40,365 nucleotides of DNA from Deltaproteobacteria bacterium. GTDB taxonomy: Bacteria > Desulfobacterota > DSM-4660 > Desulfatiglandales > Desulfatiglandaceae. Positions 7,692 to 14,953 of the stretch are shown here, in pieces. The first letter of the stretch is position 1. Each line of letters starts with the position of its first letter. The notes below the pieces were generated by a model. That model saw only the letters and a program-made list of their open reading frames with translations, did not search any database and had not been told where the DNA came from. The translations under genes were made by a program, and so were the position numbers. Location of the stretch: NCBI GenBank assembly GCA_022340265.1, contig JAJDOH010000093.1, positions 1-40,365 of the forward strand, read 5' to 3'.

Positions 7692-8871
7692 CTTCATGTT
7701 TACGTCCGAGTCGGTAACCCCGGGGCATCCCGATAAACTCTGTGACCAGATCAGTGATGCCATTGTCGACCATTTTCTGCGGCAGGACCCCTGCGCCCGC
7801 GTTCGGGCTGAATGTACTGTAAGCCGGGGCATTGTTTTTATCGCGGCCCGGTTTTCCACCAGCGCAAAGGTGGATCTGCCCCATGAAGCCCGCAAAGTCA
7901 TCAAACGGGTGGGGTACGACCAGGAGGATTTCAATTCCAAGACCTGCAGCATTTTGACGTCGCCCCAGGGGTTTCCCCCGCAGAAGAAAGCCCAATTTGA
8001 TGAGCATGGCCTGACCGAAAAAGAGATCGCCCGAATTCCGGTGGACAGTCAGGTCACGGTCTTCGGCTTTGCCTGTGATCAAACCCCGAGCCTGATGCCG
8101 CTTCCCATATGGCTGGCCCACAAGATGGCAAGACGCCTGGCGGCGGTTCGAAAAGAGGGGGTACTCCCCTACCTGATGCCCGACGGCAAGGTTCAGGTAG
8201 GTGTCGAGTACCGAAAAGGGAAACCGTTCAGGGTGCACAGTGCCACGATCACGGCCAGCCAGCGAAGTTCCCGCAAACCGACCTTAAAGCAGCTGAGATC
8301 CGATATCATAGAGGTCGTTTTTGCGCCGATCTTTGATGATGAGGCGGTTAAACCGGACGGCAAAACCCGTGTTTTCATCAATCCTACCGGTGTGTTTCTG
8401 GGGGGACCTTCCCATCATTCGGGCCTCACCGGGCGAAAAAATGCAGTGGATACCTATGGGGAATTTTCACGGCACAGTGGTGATGCTCTCAGCGGAAAGG
8501 ATCCCATGCGGATTGATCGGGTGGGAGCGTACGTGGCCCGTTACGCGGCCAAGAATGTTGTGGCCGCCGGGCTTGCCACCGAATGCGAAGTGGCCTTGAG
8601 TTATTCCATCGGCATGATCAAACCGGCAAGCCTGCAGGTCAATACCTTCAGCACTTCCAAGAAAACGGAAGCGGAAATTCTAAAACTGGTCCAAACCCAT
8701 TTTGATTTCAGGTTGGGTGCGATTTTGAAACAATTTAACGTGCGGCATCTGCCGTCATTACACCCGGAAGGCTTTTACCGAAGACTGGCTGCCTACGGGC
8801 ACGTGGGGCGAGATGATATGGAACTTCCATGGGAAAAGACCGACAAGGCCAAATTGCTCGCCTCGTCGTAA
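7681..8871 (+). CDS. divergent S-adenosylmethionine synthetase (MetK) paralogue
   Basis: 396 residues, full MetK length, beginning inside the ATPase gene (11-bp overlap), so the two are probably translated together. Conserved: FTSESVTPGHPDK (His16, Asp18, Lys19), GLTGRK (248-253), SGKDPMRIDR (271-280) and the PWEKTD tail. Altered: the usual GDQG loop reads DSQV (122-125), so the catalytic-region Asp becomes Ser123; GPxGDxG becomes GPSHHSG (242-248); the residue aligned with the methionine-binding Glu (E. coli Glu55) is Arg57. ATP and phosphate contacts look kept while the methionine side is changed. It may use another substrate, work poorly, or have a regulatory role. It is unlikely to be the only MetK of the cell. 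Confidence 0.8.
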   Translation: MRNNFMFTSESVTPGHPDKLCDQISDAIVDHFLRQDPCARVRAECTVSRGIVFIAARFSTSAKVDLPHEARKVIKRVGYDQEDFNSKTCSILTSPQGFPPQKKAQFDEHGLTEKEIARIPVDSQVTVFGFACDQTPSLMPLPIWLAHKMARRLAAVRKEGVLPYLMPDGKVQVGVEYRKGKPFRVHSATITASQRSSRKPTLKQLRSDIIEVVFAPIFDDEAVKPDGKTRVFINPTGVFLGGPSHHSGLTGRKNAVDTYGEFSRHSGDALSGKDPMRIDRVGAYVARYAAKNVVAAGLATECEVALSYSIGMIKPASLQVNTFSTSKKTEAEILKLVQTHFDFRLGAILKQFNVRHLPSLHPEGFYRRLAAYGHVGRDDMELPWEKTDKAKLLASS

Positions 8872-8898
8872 ATGAAAGAAGTGAGGGCAACGGCTGTA

Positions 8899-9270
8899 TC
8901 AGATCAATGCAGCCAGAAAAGAGAGACCGGTTCCTTCCAGCGCCCGTCCCACGGCCCATCCGCAAAAGGCCTTGCTGAGCACATGTCCGGCCTTTGAGCT
9001 TGATTCATGAACGGCATGGTCCATGCTGAAGGTTTGGGTTTTATCAAAATGACCGTTTTCCGTCAAAATGGACGGGATCCGCTCACTGAGCAATCGGCCT
9101 GGCTCATATTTTACCACGATGCTCCCCGTGGCGGTGTTGGCACGAATACTTTCAATGCCTTCAATTTCGCTTAAAAGGGCTTGAATGTTTCTTGCCTTCT
9201 CGGGGTGCCCCTTTATGGCGGGAATCTTTATCCGCAACCTTCCCGGAACGCTGTGCATGTAGTATCTCAT
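8899..9270 (-). CDS. HMA-like domain protein with C-terminal hydrophobic segment
   Basis: 123 residues from the ATG at 9270, chosen because GGAGG lies 8 bp upstream of it; an upstream ATG at 9306 has no such site. The N-terminal domain reads YYMHSVPGRLRIKIPAIKG and NTATGSIVVKYEPG, an HMA-like fold lacking CxxC. A linker leads to a glycine/alanine-rich end (GHVLSKAFCGWAVGRALEG, then LSFLAALI), perhaps one weak membrane span. It is convergent with the MetK paralogue (27 bp between stops). It shares the PGRxR and TGSxxVxY signatures with the HMA-like domains at 3954, 4623 and 10418. Confidence 0.7.
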   Translation of the reverse strand: MRYYMHSVPGRLRIKIPAIKGHPEKARNIQALLSEIEGIESIRANTATGSIVVKYEPGRLLSERIPSILTENGHFDKTQTFSMDHAVHESSSKAGHVLSKAFCGWAVGRALEGTGLSFLAALI

Positions 9271-9338
9271 GGTTTGTTCCTCCACCGGATTGATTACATG
9301 CCGCAAATTTTAGGGGTGTTATGTTAGACAAAAATTAG

Positions 9339-9403
9339 CGAAGGATTAAACTTATGTTTTTTTTAAGTGAAAGGGGGGAAAGTTAAACGAAAGGATTAAA
9401 TTT
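9339..9403. repeat. direct repeat CGAA(A)GGATTAAA(C/T)TT
   Basis: Two near-identical copies, 9339-9353 and 9388-9403, 49 bp apart between the minus-strand genes at 8899 and 9434. On the plus strand each resembles a ribosome site followed by ATG or GTG, but the reading frames behind them are short or overlap real genes. Possibly a regulator site or chance duplication. Confidence 0.35.
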
Positions 9404-9433
9404 GTGGTTTTGATTCCGGGCGGAAAGTCTCTG

Positions 9434-9634
9434 TCAGATAATTTTCAAAACACGGCTTGTGAGAAGGCCGCCAATCACCCCTGCAAGCAGGCCGATGGTG
9501 ATGGTAAGCGCATAATGCCCGATGCCATGACGCGTTTCATTTTCTTTTGGGACAACAGCCTCTTTCTTTGCCAGCGGATCCTTTGCCACATCCATCAAAT
9601 CTCTTTTTTTTGCCATTTTAGTTTGTTCTCCCAT
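9434..9634 (-). CDS. small tail-anchored protein coupled to ParA
   Basis: 66 residues: a charged N-terminal half rich in Lys and Glu (MAKKRDLMDVAKDPLAKKE) and one C-terminal membrane span (YALTITIGLLAGVIGGLL, then TSRVLKII). The ATG at 9634 overlaps the ParA stop codon by one base, so translation is coupled. An internal ATG at 9616 with GGGAG upstream is an equally good start. A soluble basic arm with a tail anchor next to ParA suggests a membrane adaptor for that ATPase. This is inference; no family is recognised. Confidence 0.6.
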   Translation of the reverse strand: MGEQTKMAKKRDLMDVAKDPLAKKEAVVPKENETRHGIGHYALTITIGLLAGVIGGLLTSRVLKII

Positions 9635-10248
9635 CAGATAATTTCTTTGCTCAGGCGCCTGATTTCCCTGGCAGCCTCGCTGTTGGGCGCATATGTCAGG
9701 ACCGATTGGCCTGAGATCATGGCTTCAACAAAGGCGACCCGCTGAGAAATTTCAGATTCAAACAGCGCCATGCCGTAGGTCTCCAGCGCCTCTCTTGCTT
9801 CCTTTCCCACACGGGTTCCCACAATCTTTCTGCAAATCAGCAGCTTGGCTTCCATGCGGTGGTTTCGTTTTCTGGTTTCAGGGAAAAGAGAAATGGTCTC
9901 TTTGCTGGACCAAATGTCCAGGGGGCTTGGCGCTATGGGAACAATGGCCAGATCGGAAATGGCTAAAATGGCCTGAGTGATCTCACCGATTGCCGGAGGG
10001 GCATCAATGATCACATGGTCCGTTTTCTTGGCCAGAGATTTCCTGTCACCCAACAACGAGGCAGATGGGCAGTGTTTCACATCAAACGGATGATTGTTCA
10101 ATATGGACTGCCATTGGAGAACGCTTCCCTGCGGGTCTGCATCCACCAGCACAACACTGTACCCTTTTTCTGAAAGGGAGTTGGCCAGGTTTACGGCAAT
10201 GGTCGTTTTACCAACTCCCCCCTTTTGATTGACCAGGCTGATGATCAT
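9634..10248 (-). CDS. ParA/MinD-like ATPase (orphan, ParF-size)
   Basis: 204 residues, the size of short ParA proteins without an N-terminal DNA-binding domain. The deviant Walker A is KGGVGKTT (residues 9-16), followed by VDADPQGS and DHVIIDAPP. Such ATPases bind ATP as dimers and form gradients on the nucleoid or membrane to place plasmids, chemoreceptors, carboxysomes or other cargo. There is no ParB gene or obvious parS array, so it is probably not a plasmid partition system. The tail-anchored protein follows with a 1-bp overlap, and an HMA-like gene is divergent. The likely job is positioning something made by this block, but that is not shown by the sequence. Confidence 0.85.
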   Translation of the reverse strand: MIISLVNQKGGVGKTTIAVNLANSLSEKGYSVVLVDADPQGSVLQWQSILNNHPFDVKHCPSASLLGDRKSLAKKTDHVIIDAPPAIGEITQAILAISDLAIVPIAPSPLDIWSSKETISLFPETRKRNHRMEAKLLICRKIVGTRVGKEAREALETYGMALFESEISQRVAFVEAMISGQSVLTYAPNSEAAREIRRLSKEII

Positions 10249-10417
10249 GATACCCTCTGATTCCTTTTTTGTTAGGATAATATTTGATTAGAAATGTAGG
10301 GTCAAGGCATATTCCATAAGGCGGTCCAATTGAAAGTTTTAAATGAATTTCAGTCAATTTTATGATATTAAAGGAGCTTGCAGCCATATATGGTGCAACA
10401 CGCAAGGAGGCGGAAAA

Positions 10418-10969
10418 ATGAAAAGTGAGAAAAATGTAACGGGCGGCCACGCTCGGGTTGTCAGTGCCGTACCGGGAAGAATTCGCGTCAAAATTCATCG
10501 GACAAAGCGAAACCCGGCGCTGATGAACGAAGTCAAGAAAAACATCGGTTCACAGGAAGGAATCCAAGACGTCCGGCTCAACAACCACACCGGCAGCGTT
10601 ACCGTCAGGTACGATCATGAACGCCACACCAAAGAAACCGTTATGAAGCTCCTGGAAGACTTTGACACGGTGTTTCAGTCTCTGGGGCGGGAGGCGGAGT
10701 TTGAGAAACCCGAGGATGGCGCTGATACGACTCTTGCTTCAGCGGGGTTTGTTGAAGCCCTTAATGATCTTAACCGGCGTATTTACGGTAAAACGGGTGT
10801 TCCCATCAACCTGAAAATCCTTATGCCGGTTCTCTTTGCAGGCGCCGGTCTCTGGTCCATCAGCAGGCGAGGTCTGATGATCGAAGCCGTTCCGGGGTGG
10901 CTGTTCCTTTGGCTTGCCTTTGATATGTTTGTGAAGCTGCATCCGAGCCACATCGCAAAGACCGGTTAG
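10418..10969 (+). CDS. HMA-like domain membrane protein (183 aa)
   Basis: Start at 10418 is set by AAGGAGG 7 bp upstream; an in-frame ATG at 10343 has no site. The HMA-like domain (about 13-75) has VVSAVPGRIRVKIHR and NNHTGSVTVRYDH and no CxxC. After a linker come one or two hydrophobic segments (LKILMPVLFAGAGLWSI, then WLFLWLAFDMFVKL). The layout is the same as at 3954: cytoplasmic HMA-like domain, then membrane anchor. It is divergent from ParA, sharing a 169-bp promoter region with it. A 10-bp palindrome, CCATATATGG, lies just before the ribosome site. Confidence 0.7.
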   Translation: MKSEKNVTGGHARVVSAVPGRIRVKIHRTKRNPALMNEVKKNIGSQEGIQDVRLNNHTGSVTVRYDHERHTKETVMKLLEDFDTVFQSLGREAEFEKPEDGADTTLASAGFVEALNDLNRRIYGKTGVPINLKILMPVLFAGAGLWSISRRGLMIEAVPGWLFLWLAFDMFVKLHPSHIAKTG

Positions 10970-11076
10970 ACCCGACCACGGGAAGAGTCCACTTAGTTTT
11001 CCACCAGGTAGGCGAAACCCTTCTCAGTAGCGTCGCCAAATCTCAGCACATCCCCTTGCGGAGGATGCTACTGATC

Positions 11077-11772
11077 CTATTTTTGAATATCAGAAATGAC
11101 ACATTTTGATCTCGTTCCCGGAAAGAGGCTGATACCTTCTTTTCCTTCGAGGTATTCCAGGAGATCCACCAGCTCGTTCTGGGCTTCCGCCAAACGACGC
11201 CGACCGGAAAGATTTCTTGGCTGGGTCGCTTTCCGCAGCGCCGTAAGTGTTTGTTTCACCGCTTCACTATCGGCTAAGGGTGGCACGGAAAGTTGTTCTC
11301 GAAATGTGTAATAGGGAATGGTGTCCAGTTCCACCCCATACTGGCCGTCAAAGCGGTGCATCACAAGCTTGCCCAGGGCCTTTTGTTCGGGTCGGAAGAA
11401 GTTGAAGGCACCAAGAGGATATTGCGGTGTTGCAAATGCATTGTGTACCGCTTCCGTGAGACGGATCACTTCGGGGTCCTGAGCATGGGTGCCGTATCGG
11501 TTCATGGCGGCCACCCATCCGAAATAGCGGACAATGAGATAGAGGGTCTCATCCGCATAGGAACCGTCGGGATAACGTTTTCTGAGCACCCGAAGGCCGT
11601 TTAACGCCAAAATGCTGTAGATGCGGTTTTGAAGATCCTCGCATGCCGACAAAAAAGGGTAAACGTACAGGGCCACCATGCGCTGGCGGGTCGCCATCCG
11701 TCCCTTCTCGCGTTCGTGCGCCCATGTCCAGATGGCCCAGACGGCCGGAATTACACCGATTAACCAATTCAT
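11077..11772 (-). CDS. membrane-anchored protein of unknown function
   Basis: 231 residues from the ATG at 11772 (weak AAGGGT site); a longer frame to 11823 would put a poor leader before the membrane span. Residues 2-17 (NWLIGVIPAVWAIWTW) are a signal anchor, then basic residues EREKGR and a soluble, mostly helical domain with many Arg, Tyr and Leu (LYVYPFLSACEDLQNRIYS; YLIVRYFGWVAAMNRYG). I do not recognise the family. It stands alone, ending after the HMA-like gene and upstream of the truncated PHP gene. Confidence 0.65.
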   Translation of the reverse strand: MNWLIGVIPAVWAIWTWAHEREKGRMATRQRMVALYVYPFLSACEDLQNRIYSILALNGLRVLRKRYPDGSYADETLYLIVRYFGWVAAMNRYGTHAQDPEVIRLTEAVHNAFATPQYPLGAFNFFRPEQKALGKLVMHRFDGQYGVELDTIPYYTFREQLSVPPLADSEAVKQTLTALRKATQPRNLSGRRRLAEAQNELVDLLEYLEGKEGISLFPGTRSKCVISDIQK

Positions 11773-11987
11773 AACATACCCTTTTTGTATTAAGAAATCC
11801 GGAAGCAGGCCCGTTTTCAGCACACGACTTTGGCGTCAAAAATAGTACTAAACTGAAGGTGAGTCAACTCCTTTCGGCAATGAAGCGGAGGGTTTCCACG
11901 CCGCTATGTCCTCTGAAGAGAGATTTCAGAGAGAGAACCTATCAATGGCCGCCCAGCCTGTCTCATTTGCCGCAAAAAGATGCATGT

Positions 11988-12596
11988 TTACGTGCGGGGA
12001 GAAGATTTTGTAAGATTCTTTTTCCAGGGCTCTTTAAAGGCAGGCTCAATGCCGTGTTTGCCCGAAAGTTTTTCCATGTCCAGAGGCCTGAGACCGGCCA
12101 GAATGCTTTTGAGGATTCTGTTCTGACTTTCATCCCGTGCCCCATTCAGCTCAAAATTCTTAAAAAGAAGGAGCAGTTGCTCGAAGTGGTCGGCATCCAT
12201 AAGATCATTGGTGGAATAAAGCGGATGGGCAATGACATGAACAATGCCCTCCGCCCTCAGGAATTTCACCAGATCGAAAACACTGTAACGAACCCGCTGA
12301 ATCTCCTTGTGTTGCTGCTCGCTGATGTCAAAGACCAGCACATGGACTTTACAGCCGTCTTCAGGGAAATAGGTGGTCACCTCCTCACTGATGAAGACGT
12401 CCGGCAGGTGCGCGATTTCCAGAACCCCTTTGATGGTGTTGTGGTCCGTCAGGGTCACCATTGCCATGCCCCTTTCAAGCGCAATCTCCCGAAGCCTGAA
12501 CGGGTCCGTAAAGCTTTCGGGACAGCCGATCTTTTGCAGAACCCACTGGGAGGGACGGGTCGAAAATTTGGAATGGACGTGCAGATCTATTTTCAT
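11988..12596 (-). pseudogene. PHP-domain phosphoesterase gene, 3'-truncated
   Basis: The start is sound (AAGGA before the ATG) and the first 190 residues are a PHP metal-hydrolase domain: DLHVHSKFSTRPSQWVL (His6, His8), LTDHNTIKG, ISEEVTTYFPEDG, and IAHPLYSTND. From memory, relatives continue after EPWKK with a glycine-Ser-Asp-Asp-His metal site and a long further region. Here the sequence turns into NLTKSSPRT and stops, so the last metal ligands are gone. The product is probably inactive, or a gene cut by a deletion. No remainder is seen downstream. Confidence 0.65.
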
Positions 12597-12711
12597 AACG
12601 TTCCTTTCATGGTCCGAAACATAAGGTTATCAGGATGCATCTTCGAACTCCAACAAAATCAAGATCACCGCTATTCAAATACCGGTATGTTCAGAAAATA
12701 TGATTGTTATG

Positions 12712-12903
12712 TTAGATGTGTGCGAGATCGTGCATTGCATCAATGACTTTAACGATGATCAGTGATGATTGATACGATTTTGCTTGAAGTTCTTTGTCTT
12801 TTTCTTCTAATTGGATATAGTTGTCCCTTAGACTTTTGAGAGCCTTTACGAATCTGTTTTTGGACAATTTCCGTAAGTCCGTGGATGCCGGAGAGTTAAA
12901 ACC
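12712..12903 (-). pseudogene. short coding remnant, likely helical
   Basis: A frame of 63 codons between stops without ATG; TTG at LSKNRFVKALK is the only possible start and lacks a ribosome site. It reads like a helical protein end (SLRDNYIQLEEKDKELQAK, then IIVKVIDAMHDLAHI) and is AT-richer than its neighbours. It is probably the end of an imported or broken gene. It fills most of the 12597-12920 gap, where I see nothing else. Confidence 0.3.
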
Positions 12904-12920
12904 TTAACCGGGAGGGAAAA

Positions 12921-13586
12921 ATGAAGAAAATTCTGATGACAGGTTTTGGAGATTGGGCGGGTAGTTCTGCCAATCCTTCCAAGGCGGTGGCGGAAGTACT
13001 GGATGGTGCGACCGTGGGGGGAGCAACCATCGGCACAGTGATTGCGCCAAACATTTTCGATGAAATGGTGGGTGTGGTGACAGATGAAATCGACCGGATT
13101 TCACCTGATATGGTGATCATGATGGGCGAGTTTGGCGGGCGGAGCATGATTACCGTGGAGCGTCTCGCTCAAAACCTGATAGACGCGACACGTTACGATA
13201 TGAGTGATGAATCCGACTCGCGGCCACAGGACAAACCGGTCGTGCCCGGAGGGCCGGTTGCCTATTACGCCACATTGCCGATCCGCGCCATGGTCCAAGC
13301 CATGCGCCGTGCGGGTGTTCCCGCCGATATCTCCGACACAGCCGCTACCTTCGGTTGCAACCTGCTCATGTACGGAGTGCTCCATCATATTGCCCGGAGG
13401 CGCCTGCCCATCCGCGCCGGCTGGATTCATCTTCCGGCCTTGCCTGTCACTGCCGCACTGGAAATCAATCTGGGTATGCCCAGCATGTCGGTGGAAACCC
13501 AGGTTCACGGTGTGAGGGCGGCCGTCGCCGCAGCCGTGGAAAACGAAACAGACATCAAGGACCCAATTCGCTCAGAGTGGCAATAA
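12921..13586 (+). CDS. pcp: pyroglutamyl-peptidase I
   Basis: 221 residues, the family's usual length. It removes N-terminal pyroglutamate from peptides as a cytoplasmic cysteine peptidase (family C15). The catalytic triad is visible: Glu80 in ITVERLAQN, Cys146 in TAATFGCNLLMYG and His170 in GWIHLPALP, at nearly the spacing of known enzymes. The N-terminal MKKILMTGFGDW and NPSKAV are also typical. The site GGGAGG precedes the ATG. It stands alone, so its role is probably general peptide turnover. Confidence 0.9.
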   Translation: MKKILMTGFGDWAGSSANPSKAVAEVLDGATVGGATIGTVIAPNIFDEMVGVVTDEIDRISPDMVIMMGEFGGRSMITVERLAQNLIDATRYDMSDESDSRPQDKPVVPGGPVAYYATLPIRAMVQAMRRAGVPADISDTAATFGCNLLMYGVLHHIARRRLPIRAGWIHLPALPVTAALEINLGMPSMSVETQVHGVRAAVAAAVENETDIKDPIRSEWQ

Positions 13587-13741
13587 CACGAACGAATTCT
13601 CTGGGACATGGTCCCTATCCTCAGGACGCAAAGAAGAAAAAATATTGAGACATATTTTCAGAGAGGTTGAAATCGGCGCTCGATCCCGTTACCCAAGTGG
13701 AAACCCCCGGGTAAAGGGATTGACGCAATAAGCGCGCAGTC

Positions 13742-14953
13742 TCAATCGATTAAAGAACGTTTTCCCGGTTTCAGCCGGAAAATCAGAAATCCCGCAAACA
13801 GGGCCGCACCTGCGACCAGATAGAGCATTTGAAACCCGCCCCATTCCCCGATGTATCCCAGAATAATGGAGCCTGAAAACACTCCCGCATCGATGCCTCC
13901 CGTAAAAATACCGTTTATTTTGCCCCGAATGCCTTTCTCTTCATGCCGAAGGGCGAAGGCATTCATGGATGGAAAAAGAAGCCCGTGCCCGCACCCGCTC
14001 ATGAGGCCCGCCAGCATTAGTACGCCTTGCCCTCCCAGCGCCATGAGCACCAGATAGCCCGTGCCCGTAATGATGAAGGCGTAGGGGATAATCCTTTCTT
14101 CACCCATCCGATCGGCGAGCCGTCCGCCGAAAAACCTCGTCAATGAAGCGGCTGATGAATAAGCCACGTAATAGAGAGAAATAAAGGCAATATTCTTTTC
14201 CTGGGCAAAGGGGGAAACAAAATTGCTGGACGCAGCCAAACCGAATCCGAAAAGAAGTGCCAGGACCGTTACCAGCAGCATCTTCTTTCTTCCCAAGACC
14301 GTAAAGAAGGAAACTTCCGATCCGCTCAAATGGTAATCATAGGACTCCCGGAGAGGAAGTTGGAGACAGAATCCGATTAATGCCATGGTTGCGGCAGTGA
14401 GAAAGAAGAAACCAAACCCCAATTCCCCAATGACGACTTCAGCAATCACCGGTCCCACAGCCATTCCCACCAGCGCCGTCACGCCATACATGCCGATCCC
14501 TTCATTCAGACGCTGTTCGGGCACGATATCCGCAACGAAGGTGAACCCGGCCGTAAAAGAGATGGCCAGACCCACGCCGTGAAGAAGCCTTACCAGGAAA
14601 AGGGGGAGATAAAACGCAGAGAGCTCCCCATCGAACAGGAGATAGCTGAGTGCCAGAAGACAGTTGATCATGCAGCCGGCGCTGTAGCATCGCTTTCGTC
14701 CGAATCGATCGATCATCTCGGAAACCCAGGGGCGACAAAGGACCGAGGAGAGCACGGTGGCCCCCATGATAATCCCGATGTCCGCCTTTGACCCCCCGTG
14801 GCTCACGATGAAGATCGGGAAAAGAAAAAAACAGCCCAGACTGGATACCGTAAAGAAATTGGCTGTGGCAATGAGGTAGAATGATGGGGTATAGACAGGT
14901 GGCGCCATTCCATTAATTCTTGGCATTGTCTGATCGGTTTCAATCCTTCTCAC
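13742..14953 (-). CDS. MFS transporter
   Basis: About 400 residues with 12 predicted spans and the MFS loop motif (IDRFGRKR after span 2, ADRMGEERI after span 8). It should be a proton-coupled exporter or importer in the inner membrane; the substrate is unknown. The GTG at 14953 overlaps the end of the cytochrome gene by 14 bp; an ATG at 14926 is an alternative, and neither has a strong ribosome site. The gene probably follows the cytochrome gene in one transcript. The second half-domain begins after the loop LRESYDYHLSGSEVSFF. Confidence 0.85.
   Translation of the reverse strand: MRRIETDQTMPRINGMAPPVYTPSFYLIATANFFTVSSLGCFFLFPIFIVSHGGSKADIGIIMGATVLSSVLCRPWVSEMIDRFGRKRCYSAGCMINCLLALSYLLFDGELSAFYLPLFLVRLLHGVGLAISFTAGFTFVADIVPEQRLNEGIGMYGVTALVGMAVGPVIAEVVIGELGFGFFFLTAATMALIGFCLQLPLRESYDYHLSGSEVSFFTVLGRKKMLLVTVLALLFGFGLAASSNFVSPFAQEKNIAFISLYYVAYSSAASLTRFFGGRLADRMGEERIIPYAFIITGTGYLVLMALGGQGVLMLAGLMSGCGHGLLFPSMNAFALRHEEKGIRGKINGIFTGGIDAGVFSGSIILGYIGEWGGFQMLYLVAGAALFAGFLIFRLKPGKRSLID

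Noticed and set aside
10384-10393. Palindrome CCATATATGG before the HMA-like gene
   Set aside because: Ten bases only, AT-rich centre, no second copy seen; may be chance.
3661-10969. Identification of the cation block as a ferrosome (fez) operon
   Set aside because: Ferrosome operons carry a P1B-6 ATPase; the pump here has PEGLP and Ca2+-type ligands, so the name would be wrong. Only a loose analogy remains.
11859-12746. A 295-codon plus-strand open frame over the PHP gene
   Set aside because: The minus strand encodes an unmistakable PHP domain with a good start; the plus frame has no family features.
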